Below are positions 49,275 to 58,185 of a DNA stretch of 64,000 nt, one piece after another; the stretch's first letter is position 1; every line of letters starts with the position of its first letter. Source of the DNA: UBA3069 sp050633465 (lineage in GTDB: Bacteria; Pseudomonadota; Alphaproteobacteria; Rhodobacterales; Rhodobacteraceae). The stretch is from positions 1 to 64,000 of the forward strand of contig JBOEGO010000002.1 in NCBI GenBank assembly GCA_050633465.1, written 5' to 3'. A model generated the notes under the pieces. It was not told where the DNA came from. It saw only the letters and a list, made by a program, of their open reading frames with translations, and did not search any database. Made by a program: the position numbers and the translations under genes.

Positions 49275-50489
49275 ATGACCATTTCCTTCCGCCGGATCGC
49301 GCTTGCCACCGCCGCCACCGCCACCCTGATGGGGGCCGCCCTGCCCGCGCTGGCGCAAAACCTGTTTGCGCCCGTGGTCACCGTCAATGACCGCGTCATC
49401 ACCGGATACGAGGTGCAGCAACGCGCCCGCCTGCTAGAGATGCTGAACGCGCCCGGCGATGCCACCGATCAACTGATCGAGGAACGGCTGAAACTGGACG
49501 CCATGGCGGTCAACGGGCTGTCCCTGACCGACGAAGGCATCACCGCCGGGATCGAGGAATTCGCCGCCCGCGCCAATATGGATGGCGAACAGTTTTTGCG
49601 CGCCATTCAGGCGGGTGGCGTTGACCCCGAAAGCTTCAAGGATTTCGTGGTCGCGGGCCTTGGCTGGCGCGAATTGATCCGCTCGCGGTTTTTGCCACGG
49701 GTGCAAATCACCGATGCCGATGTCGATAAGGCGCTGAACGCCATTTCCACCGGATCGGGCGTGCGGGTTCTGCTGTCCGAACTGATCATGGCCGCGCCGC
49801 CACCACAGGCCGCCGCCGTGCGCGCCCGCGCCGCCGAACTGGCCGAAATCACCAGCGTGGATGCGTTTTCTTCCGCTGCGCGGCGCTATTCCGCGGTGCC
49901 ATCCAGGGCACGCGGCGGGCGTCTGGAATGGATGCCCCTGACCAACCTGCCGCCACAATTGCGCCCGCTGCTGCTGGCGCTGGCCCCCGGTCAGGTCACC
50001 CAGCCCCTGCCACTGGAAGGGGCGGTTGCCCTGTTCCAACTGCGCGCGATCGAAGAAACCGATTATGTCGCGCCGGAATATGCCGCCATCGAATACGCCG
50101 CCTATTATATCGACGGTGGCCGCAGCGAGGCGGCCCTGAAACGCGCCGCCCAGATCAAGGCGCAGGTCGACACCTGTGATGACCTGTATGGCGTGGCCAA
50201 GGGCCAACCGGAATCGGTGCTGGATCGCGGCGCGAAAAAACCCGAGAAACTGCCTCAGGACATTGCGCTGGAACTGGCGAAACTGGACAAGGGCGAGATT
50301 TCAACCGCCCTGACCCGTGCCAACGGTCAAACGCTGGTGGTGCTGATGCTCTGCGGGCGCACGCCCACAGCGGTTGAAAATGCCTCCCCCGAGGAAATCA
50401 AACTGCAAATCCAGAACCAGCGGTTGGAACGCTATGCCAGCGGCTATCTGGAGCAGCTAAAGGCAGATGCGCGGATTGTGCGCAAATGA
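49275..50489 (+). CDS. surA: Periplasmic chaperone/peptidyl-prolyl isomerase SurA
   Basis: A 404-residue periplasmic protein. The signal peptide ends at ALPALA (residue about 27). The N-terminal SurA chaperone domain (VVTVNDRVITGYEVQQRARLLEML in parts, residues 33-150) is followed by one parvulin-like domain (about 162-265: VRVLLSELIMAAP, SAARRYSAVPSRARGGRLEWM) and a C-terminal part that completes the chaperone core. It has one clear PPIase domain rather than the two of E. coli, as often seen in alphaproteobacteria. It is 15 bases behind lptD and overlaps pdxA by 4 bp. Confidence 0.93.
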   Translation: MTISFRRIALATAATATLMGAALPALAQNLFAPVVTVNDRVITGYEVQQRARLLEMLNAPGDATDQLIEERLKLDAMAVNGLSLTDEGITAGIEEFAARANMDGEQFLRAIQAGGVDPESFKDFVVAGLGWRELIRSRFLPRVQITDADVDKALNAISTGSGVRVLLSELIMAAPPPQAAAVRARAAELAEITSVDAFSSAARRYSAVPSRARGGRLEWMPLTNLPPQLRPLLLALAPGQVTQPLPLEGAVALFQLRAIEETDYVAPEYAAIEYAAYYIDGGRSEAALKRAAQIKAQVDTCDDLYGVAKGQPESVLDRGAKKPEKLPQDIALELAKLDKGEISTALTRANGQTLVVLMLCGRTPTAVENASPEEIKLQIQNQRLERYASGYLEQLKADARIVRK

Positions 50490-51463
50490 TCCTGCCGATT
50501 GCGCTCAGCTGTGGGGACCCCGCAGGCATCGGGCCGGAAATCGCAGCCAAAGCATGGGAGGCGCTGAGGGATCAGCGCCCCTTTTTCTATATCGGCGACC
50601 CGCGCCACCTGCCCGAAAACACCCCGTTCACCGAAATAGCCGCGCCCGCCGACGCCATTGAGGCATCGGCAACCGCGCTGCCCGTCCTGCCCATGCATTT
50701 TGCCGGACAGTCAGCCCCCGGGCAGGCCGATCCCGCCGATGCACAGGGCGTGGTGGATGCGATTACGACGGGCGTTGATCTGGTGCAATCGGGTCAGGCC
50801 AGCGCCATCTGCACCCTGCCGATCAACAAAAAAGTGTTGGCCGATGGCTGCGGATTTGCCTATCCCGGCCATACCGAATTTCTGGCGGCATTGGCGGGCG
50901 TGGACCGCGTGGTGATGATGCTGGCTGCCCCTGCCCTGCGCGTGGTGCCGGTGACCATCCACATCGCGCTGGCCGATGTGCCCGCCGCCCTGACTCCGCA
51001 ATTGCTGGCCGATACCATCCGCATCACCCATGGCGCCCTGATCCGCGATTTCGGCATCGCCGCGCCGCGCCTGGCCGTGGCCGGGTTGAACCCCCACGCG
51101 GGCGAAGGCGGCAAAATGGGGACCGAAGAAATTTCGATGATCGCGCCGACGCTGGCGATTTTACGCGCCGAAGGAATGCAGATCACCGGACCATCCTCGG
51201 CCGATACCATGTTCCATGCCGGGGCGCGGGCGCGCTATGACACCGCGATTTGCATGTATCACGATCAGGCGCTGATCCCGATCAAGACGCTGGATTTTGA
51301 CGGCGGGGTCAATGTGACATTGGGCCTGCCGTTCATTCGCACCTCGCCCGACCATGGCACCGCCTTTGACATCGCAGGGCGCGGCGTGGCTAACCCTGCG
51401 TCCTTGATTTCCGCCCTGCATATGGCGGCGGATATGGCCGCTGCCCGTGGACAAGGTATTTAA
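50486..51463 (+). CDS. pdxA: 4-hydroxythreonine-4-phosphate dehydrogenase
   Basis: A 325-residue NAD-dependent enzyme of the DXP-dependent vitamin B6 pathway. Seen: LSCGDPAGIGPEI at the N-terminus, the metal/substrate segment YPGHTEFLAAL (His near residue 130), GLNPHAGEGGKMGTEE (about 199-214) and MYHDQALIPIKTL (about 258-270), the last holding the third metal His. The length matches E. coli PdxA (329). The start overlaps the surA stop. The surA-pdxA-rsmA order is a conserved one in proteobacteria. Confidence 0.97.
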   Translation: MILPIALSCGDPAGIGPEIAAKAWEALRDQRPFFYIGDPRHLPENTPFTEIAAPADAIEASATALPVLPMHFAGQSAPGQADPADAQGVVDAITTGVDLVQSGQASAICTLPINKKVLADGCGFAYPGHTEFLAALAGVDRVVMMLAAPALRVVPVTIHIALADVPAALTPQLLADTIRITHGALIRDFGIAAPRLAVAGLNPHAGEGGKMGTEEISMIAPTLAILRAEGMQITGPSSADTMFHAGARARYDTAICMYHDQALIPIKTLDFDGGVNVTLGLPFIRTSPDHGTAFDIAGRGVANPASLISALHMAADMAAARGQGI

Positions 51464-51477
51464 GGAACAATGAAGCC

Positions 51478-52320
51478 ATGAGCGCAATTGACAGCCTTCC
51501 GCCCCTGTCGCAGGTGATCGAAACCCATGGAATTGCTGCGAAAAAGGCATTGGGCCAGAATTTCCTGCTGGATCTGAACCTGACCGCCAAGATTGCCCGC
51601 ATGGCGGGCGATCTGACCGAATGTGATGTGCTGGAGGTTGGCCCCGGACCCGGTGGTTTGACCCGTGGTTTGCTGGCCGAAGGGGCGCGGCGTGTGCTGG
51701 CGATTGAAAAAGACCCGCGTTGCCTGCCTGCCCTTGCCCAGATTGGCGCGGCCTATCCCGACCGTTTGCAGGTGCTGTCCGGTGATGCGCTGGCGATTGA
51801 TGCGCTGGCGCATCTGACCCCGCCGATCAAGGTCGCCGCCAACCTGCCCTATAATGTCGGCACCGAACTGTTGATCCGCTGGCTGACGCCCCCGCAATGG
51901 CCGCCGTTCTGGCAAAGCCTGACCCTGATGTTTCAACGCGAGGTGGCCGAGCGGATCGTGGCACAGCCCGGGTCCAAAGCATACGGCCGGCTGGCCCTGT
52001 TGGCGCAGTGGCGCGCCGATCCGCGCATCGTGCTGAACCTGCCCCCCGAGGCATTCTCTCCTCCGCCCAAGGTGTCATCCGCCGTGGTGCATCTGGCCGC
52101 CCTGCCCGAACCGCGCTATCCCGCCGATGCGGCCACGCTGGAACGGGTGGTGGCCAAGGCGTTCAACCAACGCCGCAAGATGCTGCGCGCCGCGCTAAAA
52201 GGGCTGGTGCCCGACCTGGAGGACCACCTGATCGCGGCAGGCATCAAACCCACCGACCGCGCTGAAACCGTCGGGCTGGAACAATTCTGCGCACTCGCGC
52301 AGTTGATCAAACCGGTTTGA
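51478..52320 (+). CDS. rsmA: 16S rRNA dimethyltransferase RsmA (KsgA)
   Basis: A 280-residue SAM-dependent methylase that dimethylates two adjacent adenines near the 3' end of 16S rRNA during small-subunit maturation. Seen: KKALGQNFLLD (22-32), SAM loop VGPGPGGLT (54-62), the catalytic NLPYNV (from 122) and a C-terminal helical domain (VAKAFNQRRKMLRAALKGL). It starts behind TTAAGGAACAATGAAGCC, 14 bases after pdxA. A strong terminator follows, closing the lptF-to-rsmA gene run. Confidence 0.97.
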   Translation: MSAIDSLPPLSQVIETHGIAAKKALGQNFLLDLNLTAKIARMAGDLTECDVLEVGPGPGGLTRGLLAEGARRVLAIEKDPRCLPALAQIGAAYPDRLQVLSGDALAIDALAHLTPPIKVAANLPYNVGTELLIRWLTPPQWPPFWQSLTLMFQREVAERIVAQPGSKAYGRLALLAQWRADPRIVLNLPPEAFSPPPKVSSAVVHLAALPEPRYPADAATLERVVAKAFNQRRKMLRAALKGLVPDLEDHLIAAGIKPTDRAETVGLEQFCALAQLIKPV

Positions 52321-52340
52321 ATACCGCCTGAAGGGTAACA

Positions 52341-52378
52341 AAAAACGCCGCGCAAACATCGGGTTGCGCGGCGTTTTT
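52341..52378. terminator. Bidirectional terminator between rsmA and the DUF4167 gene
   Basis: A perfect 15-bp stem AAAAACGCCGCGCAA (52341-52355) / TTGCGCGGCGTTTTT (52364-52378) with an 8-base loop. The A and T runs suit both strands. Confidence 0.93.
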
Positions 52379-52408
52379 AATGTCACTCACAGTGGGCTGA
52401 TCCGTGGC

Positions 52409-53125
52409 TTATTCAGCCGCTGTCGGGTTCCCGTCACTGCCGGAATCGGCTTTGGGTGCCTCACCCTCGGCGGCCGGGGCTTTGGGCGCACGGGGTTTGC
52501 GGGCACGCGGTGCGCGCTTGGGCTTTTCGGTTTTGTTTTCCGGCGTTTCGACCAGATTGTCGCTGTCATCCGAACGCATATCAACCACATCGGGCTGGGG
52601 CGCATTGGCGGGATCATCGGCGCGGCTGTTGCTATTGCTGCTGCGGCGCGGGCGTGGCTGGCGTTCGCCCTCGGGCGGGTTGCTGCGCGGCTGGTTGTCC
52701 GGCTGTCCGCCCTGCGCATTGCCCTGCTGGCCAGCCTGCTGATCAGGTTGTTTCTGCTCGTCTGAACGGTTGGCGGCCTCGCGTTCCTGACGGGCGGCGC
52801 GGTCACGGTCGCGCTCGGCCTGCCGCTCGCGGTTCTGGCGTTCCTGCTCTTCGCGCTTGGCCTCTTGTTCGGCCATGGCAGCAGAGAGCATACGCATGTA
52901 ATGTTCGGCATGCTGCTGGAAGTTTTCGGTCGCAACGCGGTCACCGGACAGCTGCGCATCGCGCGCCAACTGGTTGTATTTGTCGATGATTTGTTGCGGC
53001 GTGCCGCGCACTTTTCCCTCGGGGCCGGAACTGTCAAACACACGGTTGACCACATTGCCCAAGGACCGGTTATTGTTATTGTTGCGGTTCGACTTTGACC
53101 GCGAGCGTGACTTCGAAGATCTCAT
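52409..53125 (-). CDS. DUF4167 domain-containing protein
   Basis: A 238-residue highly charged protein. Residues about 5-80 form the DUF4167 domain (SLGNVVNRVFDSSGPEGKVRGT in parts, and ARDAQLSGDRVATENFQQHAEHYMRML), a region in which helices contain QHAEHY. The rest is low complexity: Glu/Arg/Gln-rich then Pro/Asp-rich, ending in KPKRAPRARKP and an acidic tail. An Asn run (NNNNN) follows a basic Ser/Arg start. The family is common in alphaproteobacteria and of unknown function; the basic stretches suggest RNA or DNA contact. Downstream it meets the shared terminator. It is not closely coupled to prmC-prfA. Confidence 0.88.
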   Translation of the reverse strand: MRSSKSRSRSKSNRNNNNNRSLGNVVNRVFDSSGPEGKVRGTPQQIIDKYNQLARDAQLSGDRVATENFQQHAEHYMRMLSAAMAEQEAKREEQERQNRERQAERDRDRAARQEREAANRSDEQKQPDQQAGQQGNAQGGQPDNQPRSNPPEGERQPRPRRSSNSNSRADDPANAPQPDVVDMRSDDSDNLVETPENKTEKPKRAPRARKPRAPKAPAAEGEAPKADSGSDGNPTAAE

Positions 53126-53351
53126 ATATCCAGTAATCCAGCCTTGATATGCAGCCCTGTGTCACCCGTTTCACGCCTCTTGCGCTCAAAAAATCCGCCG
53201 GGATCACCACTTTGTCTGGCTTGACGTCATGCGGGATCACCCAGAAAGGGCACTCACTGCGCTGACCCCCTTGAGTAACCATGCCAAGCCCCCGCTGACA
53301 AGTGGCTTTTGTCATGTTTTATCTAAAATGCGACCAATTGGCGGGAAAACG

Positions 53352-54203
53352 TCACCGATTTCGGGATTTTCGTGCCGTCACCACACGATCACGCCCATCC
53401 ATATCCGGTAAAACGGTAATATCCTGCCACCCCTCTGCGGCCAAAATCGCGCAAACACCCGCCCCCTGCTGCCAGCCGATTTCCAGAACCAACCGGCCCT
53501 GATCCGTCAAAAATGCCCCTGCCTGCGCCGCGATTATCCGATAGGGCGCCAACCCGTCGCCCCCCGGTGTCAGGGCCAGATGCGGGTCATGGTCGCGCAC
53601 TTCAACCGACAGATCAGCCATTTCCGCATCGGAAATATAAGGCGGATTGGATACGATCAAATCAAACCGCCCCCGCACCGCAGTAAACCAATCAGATTGC
53701 AAAAACGCCACCCGATCCGCCACATTCAGCGCCGCCGCATTGGCCCGTGCCACATCCAGCGCAGGCGCTGACAGGTCCACCCCGACACCACGCGCGCCAG
53801 CACGTTCCGCCAATAAACTCAACAGGATACAGCCCGAACCTAACCCAAGGTCCAGCACCGTTTCAAATGGCGCGGCCAGCGCCGCCCGCACCACTTCCTC
53901 TGTCTCGGGTCTTGGGTCCAACACATCGGGCGTCACGATGAAATCATGCATCCAAAACGCCCGCTGCCCACGGATTTTCGAAACCGGCTCGCCCCCCGCA
54001 CGCCGCTCTAGTAACGTCAGATACCGTGCCATCACCTCAGGCGTGAAATCATCGCACCCCAGCATGATCAACCCGCCTGCCGACACCCCCGCCGCATGGG
54101 CCAGCAATGCGCGGCGATCCCCCGCATCCACCGACCACGCCCCGCCAGATGCCAGCGCCAGGGCCAATGCCTGCGCCGGGCTGACCGCCCCCGCCACGCT
54201 CAT
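53352..54203 (-). CDS. prmC: Release factor glutamine methyltransferase PrmC
   Basis: A 283-residue SAM-dependent enzyme that methylates the Gln of the GGQ motif in release factors. Seen: the N-terminal helical substrate-binding domain (1-85), DPRPETE (96-102), the SAM loop DLGLGSG (118-124) and the catalytic NPPY (186-189). It overlaps the end of prfA by 4 bp (ATGA), so enzyme and substrate are translationally coupled, a widespread arrangement. About 225 bases to the next gene on the right strand side contain only a doubtful frame. Confidence 0.96.
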   Translation of the reverse strand: MSVAGAVSPAQALALALASGGAWSVDAGDRRALLAHAAGVSAGGLIMLGCDDFTPEVMARYLTLLERRAGGEPVSKIRGQRAFWMHDFIVTPDVLDPRPETEEVVRAALAAPFETVLDLGLGSGCILLSLLAERAGARGVGVDLSAPALDVARANAAALNVADRVAFLQSDWFTAVRGRFDLIVSNPPYISDAEMADLSVEVRDHDPHLALTPGGDGLAPYRIIAAQAGAFLTDQGRLVLEIGWQQGAGVCAILAAEGWQDITVLPDMDGRDRVVTARKSRNR

Positions 54204-55246
54204 TCCATTTCGGCCAACAGGGTGGCCTGATGATCGGCAATCAGCGCGTTTATCACCTCGTCCAGATCGCCCTGCATTACCTTATCCAGCGAATATAGCG
54301 TCAGGTTGATCCGGTGATCCGTCATGCGCCCCTGCGGAAAATTATAGGTGCGGATTCGCTCAGAGCGATCCCCCGACCCGACCTGCGCCTTGCGATCCGC
54401 CGAACGCGCGCTATCGACGCGGTTTCGCTCCAGATCATACAGCCGCGTTTTCAAAACCTGCATGGCAATCTCGCGGTTGCGGTGCTGGGATTTTTCCGAA
54501 CTGGTGACCACGATCCCGCTGGGAATATGCGTGATGCGCACGGCAGAATCGGTGGTATTCACATGCTGCCCGCCCGCGCCGGAACTGCGCATTGTATCAA
54601 TGCGCAAATCATTGTTATCAATGCGAATATCCACATCCTCGGCTTCGGGCAATACCGCCACCGTCGCCGCCGAGGTATGGATGCGCCCGCCGCTTTCGGT
54701 TTCAGGCACCCGCTGCACACGGTGCACACCGGATTCGAATTTCAGCCGCGCAAACACCCCCGAACCCTGCACATGGGCGATCACCTCCTTGATGCCGCCC
54801 AGCTCGGTTTCCTGATGTTCGATAATGTTGAATTTCCACCCCTGCGCCTCGGAATACCGCTGATACATGCGCAGCAAATCACCGGCAAACAGCGCCGCCT
54901 CGTCGCCGCCGGTTCCGGGGCGGATTTCGATCATCGCAGGGCGGGCATCGGCGGCATCCTTGGGCAATAGGGTCAGTTGCAACGCCGCCTCGGCCTCGGG
55001 CAATTGCGCACGCAGGGCGGGCAATTCTTCCTCGGCCAATGCCTTCATTTCAGGATCATCCAGCATGGCCTCGGCCTCGGATATATCATCCAGCAGGCGC
55101 TGATAGGCGGCAATCTGCTCTACCACAGGGCGCAATTCGGAATATTCACGGCCCAATGCGGCAATATCCCCGCCCCCTTCGGCCATCTTGGCCTCCAGAA
55201 ACTGGAACCGCTGGGTGATTTGCATAAGACGATCAAAGGAAATCAT
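54200..55246 (-). CDS. prfA: Peptide chain release factor 1
   Basis: A 348-residue class I release factor that reads UAA and UAG. The GGQ motif, residues 225-227 (GAGGQHVNTT), reaches the peptidyl-transferase centre. The codon-reading tripeptide position reads PET (181-183, in VPETESGG), the RF1-type site rather than the SPF of RF2. The domain order and length (E. coli 360) are normal. It is first in the prfA-prmC operon and divergent from a small secreted-protein gene. Confidence 0.97.
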   Translation of the reverse strand: MISFDRLMQITQRFQFLEAKMAEGGGDIAALGREYSELRPVVEQIAAYQRLLDDISEAEAMLDDPEMKALAEEELPALRAQLPEAEAALQLTLLPKDAADARPAMIEIRPGTGGDEAALFAGDLLRMYQRYSEAQGWKFNIIEHQETELGGIKEVIAHVQGSGVFARLKFESGVHRVQRVPETESGGRIHTSAATVAVLPEAEDVDIRIDNNDLRIDTMRSSGAGGQHVNTTDSAVRITHIPSGIVVTSSEKSQHRNREIAMQVLKTRLYDLERNRVDSARSADRKAQVGSGDRSERIRTYNFPQGRMTDHRINLTLYSLDKVMQGDLDEVINALIADHQATLLAEME

Positions 55247-55306
55247 GCGGTTCCATTCCCCATTCGGGCGATTTGGTCAAGGGGCGCGCCTGTGTTATCA
55301 TGAACC

Positions 55307-55582
55307 ATGTGGAAAATTGCCCCCCTGTTGATGGCCGGTTTTCTGACTGGCCCGCCAGCACGCAGCGAACCGCAAAAAGCAGCGGTGGAATGCTATTGCA
55401 CCGACCGCAACGGTGGCCGCGTCGAACTGGGGCAAAGCATCTGCATCCATGTCGACGGGCGCATGTTTATGGCGCAATGCCAGATGTCGCTGAACGTGCC
55501 GATGTGGCGCGAAATCAGCGATGGCTGCCCCGCATCGCGCCTGCGGATCAGCCCCGCACCAGTTCTGCCAACCAACGGCTGA
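55307..55582 (+). CDS. Small secreted Cys-rich protein of unknown function
   Basis: A 91-residue protein with a short signal peptide (MWKIAPLLMAGFLTGPPARS, cut near residue 20) and five Cys (29, 31, 46, 58, 74) in a mature part of about 70 residues. Motif-like bits are ECYCTD, LGQSICIH and AQCQMSLNVPMWR. Periplasmic export with disulfides seems likely. No family name is certain. Its 3' end overlaps the convergent DUF1499 gene by 35 bases. The ribosome site before ATG 55307 is weak. Confidence 0.7.
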   Translation: MWKIAPLLMAGFLTGPPARSEPQKAAVECYCTDRNGGRVELGQSICIHVDGRMFMAQCQMSLNVPMWREISDGCPASRLRISPAPVLPTNG

Positions 55583-55964
55583 CGCGGGCCTTGTTCACGC
55601 CCATGTCGGATTTGCCAAACCGCAACCGCGACCAGATCACCAGCATATCACCCTGCTGCTCCACCGTGGCATAATCGGGAAACCCCCATAACGCCGTGCG
55701 CAACACATAGGTCACGCGCCCCTCACCGACCGATCCGGCCAAAACGGTGCAACGCGGCTCGGACCGGATCACGCGATCCAGCGCCGCAAAATCCGCCGCC
55801 ACCACGCGGATCACCCCGCCGGGGCGGTCAGTGTCCTTGGCCACGGGCGGCGTGACATGCCAGCGCGCCGGATCAGATGGCGCAACCCGCACCCATCCCG
55901 CAAAGGCCAAAACCCCCACGACCAAAACCAATGCCAAACCCCAAACCATACCGGCCCCTTTCAT
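55548..55964 (-). CDS. DUF1499 domain-containing membrane-anchored protein
   Basis: A 138-residue protein with an N-terminal helix (VWGLALVLVVGVLAFAGWV, residues 7-25). The periplasmic domain has features of DUF1499: SDPARWHV, TYVLRTALWGFPDYATVE and LVIWSRLRFGKSDMGVNKARV. The family often lies in alphaproteobacterial genomes as a small single-domain protein of unknown role. The 3' end overlaps the preceding plus-strand gene by 35 bases. Both frames look coded, so the overlap is taken as real. The speB gene is upstream on the same strand with about 27 bases between. Confidence 0.83.
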   Translation of the reverse strand: MKGAGMVWGLALVLVVGVLAFAGWVRVAPSDPARWHVTPPVAKDTDRPGGVIRVVAADFAALDRVIRSEPRCTVLAGSVGEGRVTYVLRTALWGFPDYATVEQQGDMLVIWSRLRFGKSDMGVNKARVSRWLAELVRG

Positions 55965-55991
55965 TGTTCCAATAAATACCTCGGCCCCGCC

Positions 55992-56951
55992 CTAACGGCG
56001 CGTCCAGGCCCATAAACAGATCAGCTCTGTCGCCACATGCGCCCCGGCCACAGCGGTCACGCCCGATGGATCGAACGGCGGCGATACCTCGACCACGTCA
56101 CCGCCCACCATATTGATTCCCGCCAGATCGCGCAGGATGATCGCCGCCTGCCCCGATGACAAACCGCCCCAAACCGGCGTGCCGGTGCCCGGCGCAAATG
56201 CCGGATCAAGGCAATCAATGTCAAAGGTCACATAACAGGGCGCATCGCCGACAATGCCCCGCGCCTTGGCCGCCACCGCCGCCGCGCCGCTTTCATGCAC
56301 CTCGCGGGCATCAATGAAATTCATACCGCAGTAATCATCGCATTCCGTGCGAATCCCGATCTGAACCGAATTGGCAGCATCCACCAAGCCCAGCTTTACC
56401 GCCTTATACATGAATGTGCCGTGGTCGATCCGGTCCATATCATCATCGCGCCACAGGTCGGAATGCGCATCAAACTGGATCACCCGCAGGGGGCCGTATT
56501 TTTCCACATGCGCCTTTAGAATAGGCAGGGTAATGAAATGATCGCCCCCCAGCGTGATCATCCCCGCGCCCTGCGCCAGAATACCCGCCGCATGAGCCTG
56601 AAGCGCAGCAGGAAAATCCGCCACCTTGGCATAATCAAACGCCATATCGCCGTAATCCGCCACGGCAAATTCCCCCAGCGGGTCAAACCCCCAGCCATAG
56701 GGCGGATCATAGGGTTGCAGGGTGCTGGCCTCGCGGATGGCTCGCGGCCCCATGCGCGTGCCGGTGCGGTTGGTCACCGCCTGATCAAAGGGCACGCCGG
56801 TCACGGCCAGATCAACCCCCGATAAATCCTTGGTATACCTGCGCCGCAAAAACGAAGTCGCCCCGCCGAACGCATTCTCGTAACTCAGCCCGCGCAGATC
56901 ATCACGCATAAACGCCTGATCTACTTGGGTTTTTGCATCCTCTAATGCCAT
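55992..56951 (-). CDS. speB: Agmatinase/ureohydrolase family enzyme
   Basis: A 319-residue manganese enzyme of the arginase-agmatinase family. All metal ligands are visible: His in TLGGDHFITL, the Asp-x-His-x-Asp of QFDAHSDLW, and DIDCLDPAFAPGTG. Agmatinase cleaves agmatine to putrescine and urea. Some relatives act on other guanidines (guanidinobutyrate, guanidine), so the substrate is not certain. It lies 3 bases upstream of, and in the same direction as, the M20 amidohydrolase gene order (M20 gene first, speB next), suggesting joint catabolism of arginine derivatives. Confidence 0.9.
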   Translation of the reverse strand: MALEDAKTQVDQAFMRDDLRGLSYENAFGGATSFLRRRYTKDLSGVDLAVTGVPFDQAVTNRTGTRMGPRAIREASTLQPYDPPYGWGFDPLGEFAVADYGDMAFDYAKVADFPAALQAHAAGILAQGAGMITLGGDHFITLPILKAHVEKYGPLRVIQFDAHSDLWRDDDMDRIDHGTFMYKAVKLGLVDAANSVQIGIRTECDDYCGMNFIDAREVHESGAAAVAAKARGIVGDAPCYVTFDIDCLDPAFAPGTGTPVWGGLSSGQAAIILRDLAGINMVGGDVVEVSPPFDPSGVTAVAGAHVATELICLWAWTRR

Positions 56952-56954
56952 ATC

Positions 56955-58121
56955 TTATCCCTCCACCGGCAATGCGCGCTCGACCAGACGCGCGAAAAAA
57001 CTGGCCCCCACAGGCGCGATTGCATCGTTGAAATCATATTGCGGCGTGTGCAACCCCGATGATGCGCCCTGCCCCAGAAACAGATAGGCACCGGGGCGCG
57101 CCTCCAACATATATGAAAAATCCTCGGCGCCCATTTCGCGGCCCGCATCCGCCGTCACACGGCCTTCGCCCACCACTTCGGCAGCGACCGCAGCAGCAAA
57201 TGTCGCACGCCCCGCATCATTCACCGTCGCCGGATAATGCCGGTCATAGCGCAACACCGCGTCACAGCCGTATCCGGCGGCAACCCCGGCAACAATCGCC
57301 GCCATGCGACCTTCCACCATGTCCTGCACCGCAGGATCAAAGGTGCGCACCGTGCCGTTGATATAGGCGGTTTCCGGCACGATATTTTCCGCCGATCCGG
57401 TGTGGATCTGCGTCACCGACAGCACCAGATCATCCAGCGCATAATGGTTGCGGCTGACGATGGTCTGCAAGGCCTGCACAATCCCCACCGTGGCCATCAC
57501 CGGATCGCGGGTGTCATGGGGCATCGCGCCGTGCCCCCCCGCCCCCGTCACATCAATATGAAAGGTGTCCACCGCCGCCATGATCGGCCCCGGCGTGGTG
57601 AAAAACGCGCCCTCCTCGACGCCGGGCGCATTGTGCAGCGCATAGACCTCGCGGATGTCGAACCGCTCCATTATGCCCTCCTGCACCATCACGCCCGCGC
57701 CGCCGCCATCTTCCTCGGCGGGTTGGAAAATCAACGCCACCGTGCCAGCAAAATTGCGGGTTTCGGCCAGATATTTCGCCGCCCCCAACAACATGGTGGT
57801 ATGGCCGTCATGGCCACAGGCGTGCATTTTGCCCGCATTCAATGATGCATATTGCGCGCCGGTCTGCTCGGTGATCGGCAGGGCATCCATATCGGCGCGC
57901 AACCCCACCACGGGGCCATCGCCGCGCCCCTTGATCAATGCCACCATGCCGGTTTTCGCAATGCCCTCATGCACTGCATCAACACCAAATTCGTTCAATT
58001 TATCAGCGACATAACGGGCGGTATTCACGCAATCAAATCCCAGTTCGGGATGGGCGTGCAAATGCCGCCGCCACCCCTGCATTTCATCGGAATATCCTGC
58101 AATTCTGTTGATTACCGGCAT
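56955..58121 (-). CDS. M20 family amidohydrolase (hippurate hydrolase-like)
   Basis: A 388-residue zinc or manganese hydrolase that removes acyl groups from N-acyl amino acids. The family motifs are HACGHDGHT (about residues 100-108), with metal His and Asp, and FQPAEEDGGGA, with catalytic Glu (about 134-135). A dimerisation domain lies at about 185-300. ATG 58121 is preceded by GCAAGGAGTCCAGCCG; a longer frame to 58157 is not needed. It is co-directional with speB, whose ATG comes 3 bases after this stop. The exact acyl substrate is unknown. Confidence 0.92.
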   Translation of the reverse strand: MPVINRIAGYSDEMQGWRRHLHAHPELGFDCVNTARYVADKLNEFGVDAVHEGIAKTGMVALIKGRGDGPVVGLRADMDALPITEQTGAQYASLNAGKMHACGHDGHTTMLLGAAKYLAETRNFAGTVALIFQPAEEDGGGAGVMVQEGIMERFDIREVYALHNAPGVEEGAFFTTPGPIMAAVDTFHIDVTGAGGHGAMPHDTRDPVMATVGIVQALQTIVSRNHYALDDLVLSVTQIHTGSAENIVPETAYINGTVRTFDPAVQDMVEGRMAAIVAGVAAGYGCDAVLRYDRHYPATVNDAGRATFAAAVAAEVVGEGRVTADAGREMGAEDFSYMLEARPGAYLFLGQGASSGLHTPQYDFNDAIAPVGASFFARLVERALPVEG

Positions 58122-58144
58122 CGGCTGGACTCCTTGCGCGTCAC

Positions 58145-58165
58145 GGTTCAGGGTCACACTGAACC
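58145..58165. promoter_or_regulatory. Inverted repeat in the amidohydrolase-mazG divergent gap
   Basis: GGTTCAG (58145-58151) and CTGAACC (58159-58165), perfect 7-bp arms with a 7-base spacer, midway between two divergent starts (58121 and 58186). Possible operator. Confidence 0.45.
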
Positions 58166-58185
58166 ACTAGAACAAAGGCACCGCA

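Noticed and set aside
53076..53315. Minus-strand frame of 79 codons between DUF4167 and prmC
   Set aside because: Parts look protein-like, but it overlaps the DUF4167 start in another frame, has no good ribosome site and matches no family I know. The 225-base gap is best seen as promoter region.
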